Positions 15,701-23,313 of a stretch of 37,608 nt of DNA are shown one piece after another. Within the stretch, counting starts at the first letter, position 1. Each line of letters opens with the position of its first letter. The notes under the pieces are model-generated. The model was not told where the DNA came from, made no database searches, and was given only the letters and a program-made list of their open reading frames with translations. This DNA is from Defluviitaleaceae bacterium (GTDB taxonomy: Bacteria > Bacillota > Clostridia > Lachnospirales > WQUN01). The translations under genes were made by a program, and so were the position numbers. The stretch is taken from assembly GCA_009784025.1 (NCBI GenBank), contig WQVK01000025.1:1-37608 (forward strand), given 5' to 3'.

Positions 15701-16422
15701 TGCCAAATATCCCAGAATTCCCGACCAGGCTAATGCTGCAAGATGAAAAAGAGCTGCTGGGCGTGTATGTTAGCGGCCACCCACTAGCAGAATACGAAGC
15801 CACCCTACGCCAGTACACCAGCACCACCAGCATAGATCTGCAAGATCCCGACAGCGACGACGAAGAATCCGAAACCCCCAAAATAAAAGACGGCGACAAA
15901 ATCAAATACGGCGGTATGATTACCGGCAAAAGCGTAAAATATACCAAAAAAGACAACAAACCATTCTGCTTCTTAACGGTAGAAGATATGTACGGTGCGG
16001 TAGAGATTCTGGTATTCCCGCAGGCATACGAAAAGTTTAGCAGCGGCCTAAATGCAGACCAGGTGCTGGTGGTTCAGGGAAAAATAAGCAAACGCGAAGA
16101 CGAAGCCACAAAAATAGTGGCAGAGGATATGCTTTTCTACGAAGAAATGCCATACGTAAGCCCCTCAGACGCAGCGGCCCCTTCATCACCACCCCAGCCG
16201 CCAAAAATATTCTGGATAAAAATCCCTAAAACAAGCCAAACTCCATTAAGAAACATAACCGAAATCCTACAAAAATTCCCCGGCAAGACCCCCGTAATAA
16301 TCTACGACGAGGCCAGAAACCAAAAGCATAAGGCCAACGCCAACTTCTGGGTAACTATCACAGATGGGTTAATCATGTCACTGGAAGGTTTGCTAGGGCA
16401 GGGGGTTGTCAAAATCGTTTAG
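12703..16422 (+). CDS. dnaE: DNA polymerase III alpha subunit DnaE with an in-frame insertion
   Basis: A 1239-residue C-family polymerase. The N-terminal PHP domain starts FAHLHVHSEYSLLDA; the polymerase core includes GPGRGSGAGS and the catalytic aspartates in PDFDIDF. A helix-hairpin-helix region (IRFGLASIKNVG onward) and an OB domain (KIKYGGMITGK onward) follow, then a short C-terminal domain. At residues about 809-886, between ILPPDINSS and GGIRFGL, lies a low-complexity stretch of roughly 75 residues where DnaE proteins normally have about ten. The 29-bp palindrome at 15238-15266 and a run of ten C (about 15350) fall in it. The frame stays open, so the gene is probably functional. Confidence 0.95.
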   Translation: MQPFAHLHVHSEYSLLDASAKISELAARAKEMGMDSLAITDHGVMFGVIDFYKACRGAGVKPILGCEVYVAPQSRLIKERRDEGTYHHLVLLAENEEGYHNLVRLVSLGFVEGFYYKPRVDMELLQQYSKGLIALSACQSGVVSKILLTQGYEAGKARAIAYNELFGQDNFYLELQNHGLEDQQMLNPMLMQISQETGIPMVVTNDVHYIEPSDNNAHDILLCIQTQKTVLDEDRMIYGSDQFYLKSPEEMYQLFPHAKEALANSQKIADRCHIDIEFNNYKLPIFDVPHGRSAAEHLDILCKQGLEERYGQDAHLHQERLDYELDVIRGMGFVDYFLIVSDFIKYARDNGIMVGPGRGSGAGSIVAFVLRITDVDPIPYNLLFERFLNPERVSMPDFDIDFCYERRQEVIDYVVRKYGTEQVSQIITFGTMKAKAATRDVGRALAMSYGEVDRVAKMIPPDLGMTLGRALDMNPELKAAYRDEPDTRKLIDMSMRLEGLPRHSSTHAAGVVICDKPVMEYVPLNTNDGLITTQFPKDTVEELGLLKFDFLGLRTLTVIRIAAEEVFRSRGIKLDIYHWDYNDPNVYDMISHGKTSGVFQIESSGMTSFMKELQPESIEDLTAGISLYRPGPMDFIPKYIKGKRDPSNVTYMHEKLKPILEATYGCIVYQEQVMQIVRDLAGYSLGRSDLMRRAMSKKIADVMEKERQHFVHGLQDGDINIPGCIKNGVPEKAANKIFDAMTEFAAYAFNKSHGAAYSYITYQTAWLKYYYPVEFMAAIMTSVMDSSDKVSAYIRECKNMEIAILPPDINSSAEGHSRGVADGASASVSRPSLDGGGLEAASVEKSVGRKLRPTETDSAQMESAPVSGHETNTNAHTTAQRGTPPPGGIRFGLASIKNVGRGVVDAIVKEREANGKYKSISDFIRRLSGHDLNKRCLESLIRCGAFDSLGGKRSQYIAVYANIMDGLAQTKKTTLSGQLSLFDMGGPEEEAQTDHETDELPNIPEFPTRLMLQDEKELLGVYVSGHPLAEYEATLRQYTSTTSIDLQDPDSDDEESETPKIKDGDKIKYGGMITGKSVKYTKKDNKPFCFLTVEDMYGAVEILVFPQAYEKFSSGLNADQVLVVQGKISKREDEATKIVAEDMLFYEEMPYVSPSDAAAPSSPPQPPKIFWIKIPKTSQTPLRNITEILQKFPGKTPVIIYDEARNQKHKANANFWVTITDGLIMSLEGLLGQGVVKIV
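15190..15268 (+). repeat. Coding palindromic element inside dnaE
   Basis: CCATCTTT...GGTGG is followed by the 29-bp inverted repeat at 15238-15266 (arm TCAGTTGGTCGCAA). In the dnaE frame it encodes PSLDGG...SVGRKLRPTE. The GT4-CsaB gene carries the matching element at 29902-29998, in the same frame, encoding PSLGG...SVGANLAPTE. Confidence 0.8.
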
Positions 16423-16443
16423 CATAGCCATGTATATTTTTCA

Positions 16444-16490
16444 AAAGTTCACCAAATGTTCACCAAAAGTTCAGATATCTGGTATATAAT
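16444..16490 (+). promoter_or_regulatory. Three 11-bp iterons upstream of a TATAAT box (lipoprotein gene promoter)
   Basis: AAAGTTCACCA, AATGTTCACCA and AAAGTTCAGAT follow one another at 16444-16476 with an exact 11-base period. A perfect TATAAT sits at 16485-16490, with no good -35 box at the proper distance. This layout suggests an activator bound on one face of the helix. The family A repeat lies between this promoter and the gene at 16669. Confidence 0.5.
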
Positions 16491-16515
16491 GCACTCAGTA
16501 CCAAATTTGGATTAT

Positions 16516-16638
16516 ATAGTTAAATAAATGAGAAACGGTCTCGCCCAAGCGGCACCCAAAACGCCGAAATAAGGCGTTTAAGGCGTTTTAGGCGCTTTTG
16601 CCGCGACAGGCGAGACCGATTTCGAGCTATTTCACTAT
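16516..16638 (+). repeat. Family A palindromic repeat, copy 1
   Basis: About 123 bp with ends TATAGTTAAATA and TTTCACTATA. Nested stems are GGTCTCGCC/GGCGAGACC, GCGGCA/TGCCGC and a central AACGCC/GGCGTT region. It matches copies at 31697, 33461 and 36093. It lies in the leader of the trigger-factor-like gene. Confidence 0.85.
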
Positions 16639-16668
16639 AACCCCAAACATTCCAAGGAGGATAAGCAA

Positions 16669-17910
16669 ATGAAAAAAATCAAACCGCTACTAGGCGGCAT
16701 CCTGTTGCTGGCCATCGCTTTAACAATGCCAACCAGCTGCGGAAGAGACACAGACACAAGCGGCAACGACGCAATGCCAACACCCGTAGCCGCCGCAACC
16801 GGCAACGACAACGACAGCGCCCCAACCCCAGTACAACAACAAGAAGTTACCGGCGCAAACGACAACGATGCCCCAACAGCCCCAGAAATCCCGCCGATAG
16901 TAATCCCAGGTGGTTTCTCGTTTAGCGAAGGCCTTACAGAAGGCGGCTTCTGGCAAGGCGTAACCGCCGCAAACTATGTAGAAATGTTCAACCATGCAGC
17001 ACTGCCAATACCTAGTGAAGTACATTATGTATCCACAGAAATTGTTCAGGCAGAAATAGACAACCTAGCCAGCATCTTCGCAGGTGAATCCGTTATAATG
17101 GACCGTCCAGTAGCCGTTGGCGACAGAGTTATAATCGACTTCGTGGGCAGCGTAGACGGCGTAGAGTTTGAAGGCGGCAACACCGAAGGCATGGGCATGG
17201 AAGTAACCATTGGCGTTACCCAGTTTATAGACGATTTCCTGTACCAGCTAGTTGGCGCGATGCCAGGGGATGTGGTTAACGTGGAAGTAACCTTCCCAGA
17301 TGTATATCACGAGCCTAGCCTAGAAGGCGCAGAAGCCCTGTTTGTTACCACTATCATCCACATTGTAGAAGCAGAAATACCAGAAATAACAGATGCCTTT
17401 GTTGTAGAGAATTTGCAAATGTTCTTCGGCTGGTCAACTGTTGCGGAAATGGAAGAAGGTATCCGCGAAGAACTTGGCGGCGAAGGCGTGCCACAATTTG
17501 TAGAAAACTTCCTGCTAACCGAAGTAGTTGTCAACTCTATCCCAGAATCCATCATAGAATTCCACATAAATTCCATGCTGGCCAACTTCAAAATAGAGGC
17601 CGAAAACTGGGGCGTAGAATTTGAAGATTTCCTCGAAACCTTCATCGGTGTTGAATCCGAAGAAGAGCTAATAGAAATGCATATGGAAGAAATAATGGAA
17701 CAAGCCCATTTCTATCTAGTTATCCAAGCCGTAGCAGAAGCCGCAAACATTACAGTAGACAGAGAAGATGTAGACAACTTCTTCGTAAACGTTATGGGCA
17801 TGGCAGACTACTCTGTTTTTGAAGAAATGTACGGCCTGCCATTCCTGAAAAAAGTAACCTTATCGCAGACTATAATAAACTACTTGGTAGAGAATGCGGA
17901 ACTACAATAA
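16669..17910 (+). CDS. Trigger-factor-like lipoprotein with FKBP-type PPIase domain
   Basis: A 413-residue protein. It has a lipoprotein signal peptide with lipobox MPTSC (C24), an Asp/Asn/Thr/Pro-rich linker (about 25-80), then an FKBP-like region (DRVIIDFVGSVDGVEFEGG onward, about 145-225). The C-terminal part (about 230-413) resembles the helical arms of trigger factor. Cytosolic trigger factor is a ribosome chaperone; a lipid-anchored version should act outside the membrane, folding secreted or envelope proteins. The N-terminal ribosome-binding domain is not recognisable. The protein is very acidic. AAGGAGG precedes the ATG. A family D element and a terminator follow. Confidence 0.8.
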   Translation: MKKIKPLLGGILLLAIALTMPTSCGRDTDTSGNDAMPTPVAAATGNDNDSAPTPVQQQEVTGANDNDAPTAPEIPPIVIPGGFSFSEGLTEGGFWQGVTAANYVEMFNHAALPIPSEVHYVSTEIVQAEIDNLASIFAGESVIMDRPVAVGDRVIIDFVGSVDGVEFEGGNTEGMGMEVTIGVTQFIDDFLYQLVGAMPGDVVNVEVTFPDVYHEPSLEGAEALFVTTIIHIVEAEIPEITDAFVVENLQMFFGWSTVAEMEEGIREELGGEGVPQFVENFLLTEVVVNSIPESIIEFHINSMLANFKIEAENWGVEFEDFLETFIGVESEEELIEMHMEEIMEQAHFYLVIQAVAEAANITVDREDVDNFFVNVMGMADYSVFEEMYGLPFLKKVTLSQTIINYLVENAELQ

Positions 17911-17981
17911 AAACCGCCAGAGGCTTCGCCTCCGGCACCTCCACTTCTTTTTTTGAAAAAAAGAAGCAAAAAAACTTTAAC
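17911..17981 (+). repeat. Family D repeat downstream of the trigger-factor-like gene
   Basis: AACCGCCAGAGGCTTCGCCTCC begins right after the stop codon, followed by an A/T hairpin CTTCTTTTTTT / AAAAAAAGAAG. It may double as a terminator. Confidence 0.75.
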
Positions 17982-17995
17982 ATTTTTATTTTTGG

Positions 17996-18042
17996 AACAC
18001 AGAGACTATGCGTTGCTATACGCATAGCCTCTGTGTTTTTTG
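17996..18042 (+). terminator. Terminator downstream of the trigger-factor-like gene
   Basis: AACACAGAG.CTATGCG pairs with CGCATAG.CTCTGTGTT and is followed by six T. Nothing gene-like is seen from here to the metG stop at 18144. Confidence 0.8.
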
Positions 18043-18143
18043 TTTTGTGCTAACAAGGCGGTGCAACATAAGATGTGTAGCCATTACAATTAAAAAACAC
18101 TCACACAGAACTTGTAAATTTCCTGCGCTATTTGGGAATAATG

Positions 18144-19760
18144 TTACTGCTGTTGGAGTCGCTGTAATTCCTCATCAACAATTTTTTTGTCCAAGCGTTC
18201 AAATAATATTTGAGGTTCAGGAATCACGAAACCAGCAGGCACATTTTTTGCTAACCATCCATCGGTTATTGCCAACCATGCTTTAACTTTTAACGATGAA
18301 AACGGCAAAAACGGTTCAAGCAAAACTGCAAGATTAGCAATTATTTGAGCACAATTATAGATGGTGTTTGCACAAGCCTTAGCATCTGTATTTCGTGTTA
18401 TCCAAGGTTGTTCACTATCAAAATATTTATTTCCAAAGCGAACAAACTCAAATATGAAATCAATCGCTTCCCTTAGATTTCCACTTTCAATAAGATTACT
18501 AACGGCATGGAATTGTTCAAGCGACTTCGTTTCAATTTCCGCAGTCAACTGACCGTCAGGCACAATCGCATCATAATATTTGTAGATAAATGATAATGTG
18601 CGGTTTATGAAATTACCATAAGCACCAAGTAGTTCACCATTATGGCTGTTAACAAATTCTCGCCAAGTAAAATCCGTGTCACGCTTCTCTGGCCCGCTTG
18701 CCAGCAAAAAATATCGAATGGAATCGGGATTGTACCTATCTATAATATCCTTTACCCAAATCGCCCAGTTGTGGCTTGTTGAAATCCTACGTCCTTCGAG
18801 CGTCAAATACTCACTGGAAATTATATCATCTGGCAATCGCCATTTTCCGCCATGAGCCAACATGAGTGACGGCAATATAATTGTATGAAACGGAATATTA
18901 TCTTTGCCGTGGACGTAGTAATGCCGACTGTCATCACCCCAAATATCATCTTCTCCACGCTGTTTGGCAACAACTTCGCCCATAGACAAGTAACCCAAAA
19001 CAGCTTCTGCCCAAACATAAATTTTTTTGTCGGTATATCCTTCCTTTGGCACATCTATGCCCCAATCAATGCCCCTTGTAATGGCACGGTCACGCAAACC
19101 CTCATCAATATAACGCTGTGTGAATGCAATGGCATTTTTTCGCCAATGTGGATGAGAGTTAAGAAAATTCACAAGCTCGTTTTCCAATTTAGATGTGGCG
19201 ATAAACAAATGCCGTGTTGGGCGGAATTGTGGCGAACTTTTACATATGGAGCATAACGGCTCTAAAAGATTTTCGGGGTCTAATACACTACCACAAGCAT
19301 CACATTGGTCTCCACGAGCCTGTTCTTTACAATCGGGACACTTCCCAATTACGAATCGGTCTGCAAGTGCGGTATTGCAGTTTTTACAAAACGCTTGTGG
19401 TGATTCTTGTTCATAAACATAGTCACCTGCATACATTGCTTTGTGAAATTCCTGTACAAATGATATGTGCTCATCTGATGATGTTTTTCCATAATGGTCA
19501 TAACTAAAACCGAGTTTATTAAAACATTCACAAAATTCTTCATGATAAAAATCGCTTATTTCTTTTGGCAATTTATTTTCTTGCTTTGCTCTGATTGCAA
19601 CGGGTGTACCATGGCAATCGCTACCCGAAACCAAATAAACGTCATCACCTTTTGCCCGATAATACCGAGCAATTACATCTGCTGGCAATAATGCAGCAAG
19701 ATGCCCAATATGCAACGAGCCATTCGCATATGGCCATGCACTTCCTATCAAAATTTTCAT
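18144..19760 (-). CDS. metG: Methionyl-tRNA synthetase
   Basis: A 538-residue class I synthetase charging tRNA-Met. HIGH is at residues 17-20. Two Cys4 zinc knuckles (CKNC..CPDC and CDAC..CSIC) lie around 125-180. The KMSKS position reads RRISTS, followed by HNWAIW; FSTS-like variants occur in one MetRS subfamily, so this need not mean loss of activity. No C-terminal tRNA-binding (Trbp111) domain is present. The gene is visibly AT-richer than its neighbours, a hint of horizontal acquisition. AAGGAGTG lies before the ATG, and a Met-specific T-box controls it. Confidence 0.94.
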   Translation of the reverse strand: MKILIGSAWPYANGSLHIGHLAALLPADVIARYYRAKGDDVYLVSGSDCHGTPVAIRAKQENKLPKEISDFYHEEFCECFNKLGFSYDHYGKTSSDEHISFVQEFHKAMYAGDYVYEQESPQAFCKNCNTALADRFVIGKCPDCKEQARGDQCDACGSVLDPENLLEPLCSICKSSPQFRPTRHLFIATSKLENELVNFLNSHPHWRKNAIAFTQRYIDEGLRDRAITRGIDWGIDVPKEGYTDKKIYVWAEAVLGYLSMGEVVAKQRGEDDIWGDDSRHYYVHGKDNIPFHTIILPSLMLAHGGKWRLPDDIISSEYLTLEGRRISTSHNWAIWVKDIIDRYNPDSIRYFLLASGPEKRDTDFTWREFVNSHNGELLGAYGNFINRTLSFIYKYYDAIVPDGQLTAEIETKSLEQFHAVSNLIESGNLREAIDFIFEFVRFGNKYFDSEQPWITRNTDAKACANTIYNCAQIIANLAVLLEPFLPFSSLKVKAWLAITDGWLAKNVPAGFVIPEPQILFERLDKKIVDEELQRLQQQ

Positions 19761-19809
19761 GTGGACACTCCTTCCGGTTCAATTGTGTTTTGATAAAATG
19801 GAAACTAAA

Positions 19810-20115
19810 AATGCCCTCCTCTCCGAAAACAAAAAACATTGTTTTCGGGGACGAGAGCAATTAGCTTCGTGATACCACCCCAAATTTATCCACACCTCAC
19901 GATGCGAACCTCATCTGCTACGAGCAGAAAAATGTCTGCCGATAGCATAGCGCAATTACGGGCGCACCCGTCGTAGCCTTGGGAAATATCCTTCGGTACG
20001 CAGCTCCAAGACCATGTTCGGCTGTCACATAACTTTGCCCATTCTCAGCTACTGGGTTCTCTGTAAAAGTGCGACAGATTACTCTTCTCTTCATTGCCTT
20101 TGTTATTCAGTTGTC
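19810..20115 (-). promoter_or_regulatory. T-box riboswitch, methionine specifier
   Basis: The minus strand carries the T-box GGGTGGTATCACG (19868-19880) and then a strong terminator hairpin (CCGAAAACAA/TTGTTTTCGG, extended by GCTCTCGTC with GAGAGGAGGGC) ending in TTTTT at about 19806. Upstream, the Stem I end reads GCCGAACATGGTCTTGGAG; the ATG at 20013-20015 sits at the specifier position. Uncharged tRNA-Met would pair there and with the T-box to prevent termination. This matches the downstream metG gene. Confidence 0.9.
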
Positions 20116-20121
20116 CTCTTT

Positions 20122-20151
20122 ATTATAACCTGATTCATAAGCAAAAATCAA
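20122..20151 (-). promoter_or_regulatory. Promoter of the T-box-metG transcript
   Basis: Minus-strand TTGATT (20146-20151), an 18-base spacer and a perfect TATAAT (20122-20127), just upstream of the T-box Stem I. Confidence 0.7.
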
Positions 20152-20236
20152 TTCTTGTTAATATTGTTTCTCTTAGTAAAAGAATTAAGTGTAGTATTTG
20201 TACCATTTGCAGGTAACGTTCTGGTTGTTTATAGTA

Positions 20237-20265
20237 ATTGCCATACCGCAATATCATGCGGCAAT
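20237..20265 (-). terminator. Weak stem-loop downstream of the class II aldolase gene
   Basis: ATTGCC.CCGCA pairs around ATATCA with TGCGGCAAT. No long T-run follows, so it is only a possible terminator. The rest of 20152-20298 shows nothing else. Confidence 0.35.
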
Positions 20266-20298
20266 AGGGCTAAATTGCATTTCCCATGCTGTGATACA

Positions 20299-21567
20299 TT
20301 ACTCTAAGTTAAATGCCAAATCTATATTCCTTATCGCCGATTCAGACATATGCACCATTGCACCGATATCCTTTGCAGCAATTATGGCTTTAGCCGTTGC
20401 TTCGCATACTTCCAGCCTGTCGAAAGCGTTTATCGGCGATTGTCCAGTAGCTATTATTTGGGTGTTCTCGCAAATAAGCACGGGCGTTCGTGCAGAAAAC
20501 ATCTCTGCCACCTTACCCAAATCTGAAAATCCAACCTTTTTAATATCACGTAGCACCATATAACTTTCTGGAATAGTACGCGGGTCAAAAACCGTATCTG
20601 TAACTGCAAATGCCATTGCGCCAGGCGGCGCGGCAGCAACAATTGCCCCGGCACCAGGGTTTTTCTCGTAAATAAGCATATGTAGCCTCGCAGAACGTGA
20701 TGGTATTTTCCCATGCTCCTTCATGCCGCCTTTTATATGAACAAGGTCATCTTCTGTTAAATATGCCCGGTCCGTGCAATGTGGGGTTATCAAAAAGCTG
20801 CCATCTGTTAGCTTTACAGAAAACACGCCATGGGTGCTTCCAAATAGCCCCTGCCTATACGAGCGCTTTATCAGGCTAATTATCTCGCATCTGGCGTCAC
20901 ATTCTTCTGTGCTGTGGTTGGTTTTTGTAAAATCTTTTAGTTCATATGTTGCTGGCAACGCAGGCTCATGGCTAGTGGTGGTTTTTGTTGTGCCAAGTTT
21001 GCTTGCATTTATATGAATTTTTGCGGCTGTCTCAAGGGTTTCAAATTTTTTGAAACATTCAAACACATTGCAACCACCAGCCACTATGCCGTGGTTCTCC
21101 AGCATAATAATATCAAAACCTTTTTCAAACTCGGCAGAAATGATTTCTCCAAGCTTAGCCGAGCCAGGGGTCGCATATGCCGCTATTGAAATATTACCGC
21201 AAATCTCATGAATATTAGCCACCATGCGAAGCTCCGGAAGCTGTCGCACCACAGAAAACGCAACCATCATTGGCGGGTGGGCATGCAGTACCGCCTTAAT
21301 GTCTGGCCGCTTTTTGAACACCGAGGCATGAAATGGCAGCTCCATAGACGGTTTATGTAGGCCCACCACTGTTCCATTTGGCTTCACCTGGCAAATATCA
21401 CGGCGGGTTAGGCTGCCCTTATCTACGCCGCTGGGGGTTATCCAGATATCGCCATGGCCGTCCATAACCGAAATGTTACCGCCAGTTGTGGTTGTTAGGC
21501 AGTTTTCGTATATGCGGTTCATTATGGTTACAATTTGGTCTGCGGGGTGCATTCGGTGAAATGTCAT
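20299..21567 (-). CDS. Tandem class II aldolase/adducin-family protein
   Basis: A 422-residue protein built of two class II aldolase domains of about 200 residues. The first keeps the zinc site of L-fuculose-1-phosphate aldolases: E in MELPFH, HAH in LHAHPP and H in ENHG. In the second the same positions read SARLH, VAAAPP and ENTQ, so all ligands are lost. The ATG at 21567 has AGGAG ten bases upstream; a TTG at 21576 lies too close to that site. Next to a decayed fucU, the likely original role is in deoxy-sugar or related phosphate-sugar cleavage. Substrate uncertain. Confidence 0.85.
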   Translation of the reverse strand: MTFHRMHPADQIVTIMNRIYENCLTTTTGGNISVMDGHGDIWITPSGVDKGSLTRRDICQVKPNGTVVGLHKPSMELPFHASVFKKRPDIKAVLHAHPPMMVAFSVVRQLPELRMVANIHEICGNISIAAYATPGSAKLGEIISAEFEKGFDIIMLENHGIVAGGCNVFECFKKFETLETAAKIHINASKLGTTKTTTSHEPALPATYELKDFTKTNHSTEECDARCEIISLIKRSYRQGLFGSTHGVFSVKLTDGSFLITPHCTDRAYLTEDDLVHIKGGMKEHGKIPSRSARLHMLIYEKNPGAGAIVAAAPPGAMAFAVTDTVFDPRTIPESYMVLRDIKKVGFSDLGKVAEMFSARTPVLICENTQIIATGQSPINAFDRLEVCEATAKAIIAAKDIGAMVHMSESAIRNIDLAFNLE

Positions 21568-21588
21568 ATTTGACAAGCTCCTCTACTT

Positions 21589-21947
21589 TTATAACACGCC
21601 TTTTGTAGGCATATATTTGCATAATGCGTTGTACTACCAGTTTGTACGGCATGCGTTCTATTTGCCTTAAACCTAGAAAACGCTTTGCCTTTGTCATGCT
21701 TAGCAACTATTTCTGCAAAGTCACTCCAAATACCAGGCGCAGAATCTTGCGGCTCTGGTTTCATGATAGAAACGAGGTTATCCACATATTTATCCTTTAA
21801 TGTCTGCCCCATCCATGTGCACAAGCCGCTTGGCGCAATTAGCCGCTGGGAAATTTGTATCAGCCAATATAATTACATCGCCGTGCCAATTCCTCACATT
21901 GTTTTCAATAATTCTGAGGAAAGGATTGGCGGTATATCCTTCAACAT
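21589..21947 (-). pseudogene. fucU: L-fucose mutarotase-like (FucU/RbsD family) pseudogene
   Basis: Three reading frames must be joined to recover a FucU-like protein. The first gives MLKDIPPILSSELLKTM then a stop; the second gives NWHGDVIILADTNFPAANCAKRL then a stop; the third gives YVDNLVSIMKPEP...IWSDFAEIVAKHDKG. These follow the family order (DIPPILSPELL, HGDEIVLAD.NFPA, IW.....IV..H). A later shift is also needed for the end (KGVL-stop). The gene is broken by at least two or three frameshifts or stops. It lies just upstream of the aldolase gene on the same strand. FucU interconverts fucose anomers. Confidence 0.8.
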
Positions 21948-21971
21948 AACTTCAAACCCTGTTGCACATGT

Positions 21972-22045
21972 AAAAAAACCGCTAAACTATCGCCATAGCA
22001 TTATGCCTTTAAAAGAACATAATGCTGAACGATGCTTAGCGGTTT
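21972..22045 (-). terminator. Terminator of gdhA
   Basis: On the minus strand AAACCGCTAA.C.ATCG..AGCATTATG pairs with its inverse after a loop TTCTTTTAAAGG, and ends in GCGGTTTTTTT. A long interrupted stem with a T-run immediately after the gdhA stop. Confidence 0.85.
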
Positions 22046-22052
22046 ATTCTTC

Positions 22053-23294
22053 TTAGTACCAGCCGCGCAGTTTCATTATCTCGGCTATGCGCTTGATAGA
22101 ATACATATATGCAGCCGTGCGCAGCGACACATTATACTCATCCTTTACAGCATACACCGCGTCGAAAGCGTTCACCATTGCCTTTTCAGCCTTTTCGTGA
22201 ACTTCCGCTGCATCCCAGTAGTAGCCGTATAGGTTTTGCACCCATTCAAAATAGGATACTGTCACGCCGCCTGCATTTGCCAGGATATCTGGGGCAACCA
22301 GCACGCCGTTGTTGTCCAGTACTTCGTCGGCCTCTAGGGTTAGCGGGCCGTTGGCGGCTTCGGCTACTAGCTTGGCACGTATTGTCTTGGCTATGCCTGC
22401 ATCCACGGCATTTTCCAAAGCCGCTGGTATAAGCGCGTCAACTTCCAGCGCCCAAAATTCGGCGGCGGTTATGGCCTGTGCACCTGGGAAGTTTTTTAGG
22501 GATTTATGGGCTGCCATATGGGCTTTTAGCGCTGCCACATCAAAGCCGGCAGGGTCGTATATTGTGCAATCCCATTCTGCAATAGCCACAATCTTCGCGC
22601 CAAGGTCATCACAATGATGCGCCGCAAAGCTGCCCACATTGCCAAAGCCTTGTATGGCAATGGTTGCGCCATTCATGGATATGCCAAGCTTCTTAAACGC
22701 CTCGCGCACCGTAAAGGTTACGCCCAGGCCTGTTGCGGCTTCACGGCCCTTAGAACCGCCCCAACTTACGGGCTTGCCAGTAAGCACGCCAACTGCGCTG
22801 TGGCCAACAAGCTTATTGTATTCATCCACCATCCAGGCCATTATCTGCCCGTTTGTGCCCACATCTGGGGCGGGGATATCCACTTTTTCGCCAATTAGCT
22901 TGTATACGCCTTGCATGTAGCCACGGGCTAGCCGTTCTAGCTCGCCTTGGGAAAGCGTGGCCGGGTCCACAGTAATGCCACCTTTGCCGCCGCCGTATGG
23001 CAGGCCTGTTACCGAGCATTTAAATGTCATCCAAACAGACAAAGCCATTACTTCTTCCCGGGTTACGCCTGGGTGGAAGCGGATGCCGCCCTTGGTTGGG
23101 CCAACGGCGTCGTTATGCTGCGCTCGGTAGCCGGTAAAAACCTTTGTGCTGCCGTCGTCCATCCGCACCGGGATAGACACCTCTAGCACACGTTGGGGGT
23201 TTTTTAAAAGCTCGTATACCGAATCTGGCATACCTAGTTGGTCGCAAGCGGTTTTTACCTGCTTCTGCGCCATAAGTAGTGGGTTGTTTTCCAT
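22053..23294 (-). CDS. gdhA: Glutamate dehydrogenase
   Basis: A 413-residue enzyme of the hexameric GDH family, converting glutamate and 2-oxoglutarate plus ammonia. The substrate-binding PYGGGKGGI, the PAPDVGTNGQIMAWM segment, the Rossmann GFGNVGSFAA and the late NAGGVTVSYFEWVQN are all present. The size and motif pattern fit the short RocG/GudB-like type, likely NAD-linked, rather than the 450-residue NADP type. AAGGAGGAG precedes the ATG. It lies 19 bases after the WecA/TagO-like gene, so it may share that transcript. Confidence 0.95.
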   Translation of the reverse strand: MENNPLLMAQKQVKTACDQLGMPDSVYELLKNPQRVLEVSIPVRMDDGSTKVFTGYRAQHNDAVGPTKGGIRFHPGVTREEVMALSVWMTFKCSVTGLPYGGGKGGITVDPATLSQGELERLARGYMQGVYKLIGEKVDIPAPDVGTNGQIMAWMVDEYNKLVGHSAVGVLTGKPVSWGGSKGREAATGLGVTFTVREAFKKLGISMNGATIAIQGFGNVGSFAAHHCDDLGAKIVAIAEWDCTIYDPAGFDVAALKAHMAAHKSLKNFPGAQAITAAEFWALEVDALIPAALENAVDAGIAKTIRAKLVAEAANGPLTLEADEVLDNNGVLVAPDILANAGGVTVSYFEWVQNLYGYYWDAAEVHEKAEKAMVNAFDAVYAVKDEYNVSLRTAAYMYSIKRIAEIMKLRGWY

Positions 23295-23313
23295 AAGAAC
23301 TCCTCCTTGTGAA

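Noticed and set aside
18780-18815. Loss of MetRS activity because KMSKS is RRISTS
   Set aside because: FSTS-like variants are known in functional MetRS enzymes, and HIGH and the zinc knuckles are intact.
20454-20714. Alternative frames within the class II aldolase gene as separate small genes
   Set aside because: The main frame is intact and family-like throughout; the others lack ribosome sites.
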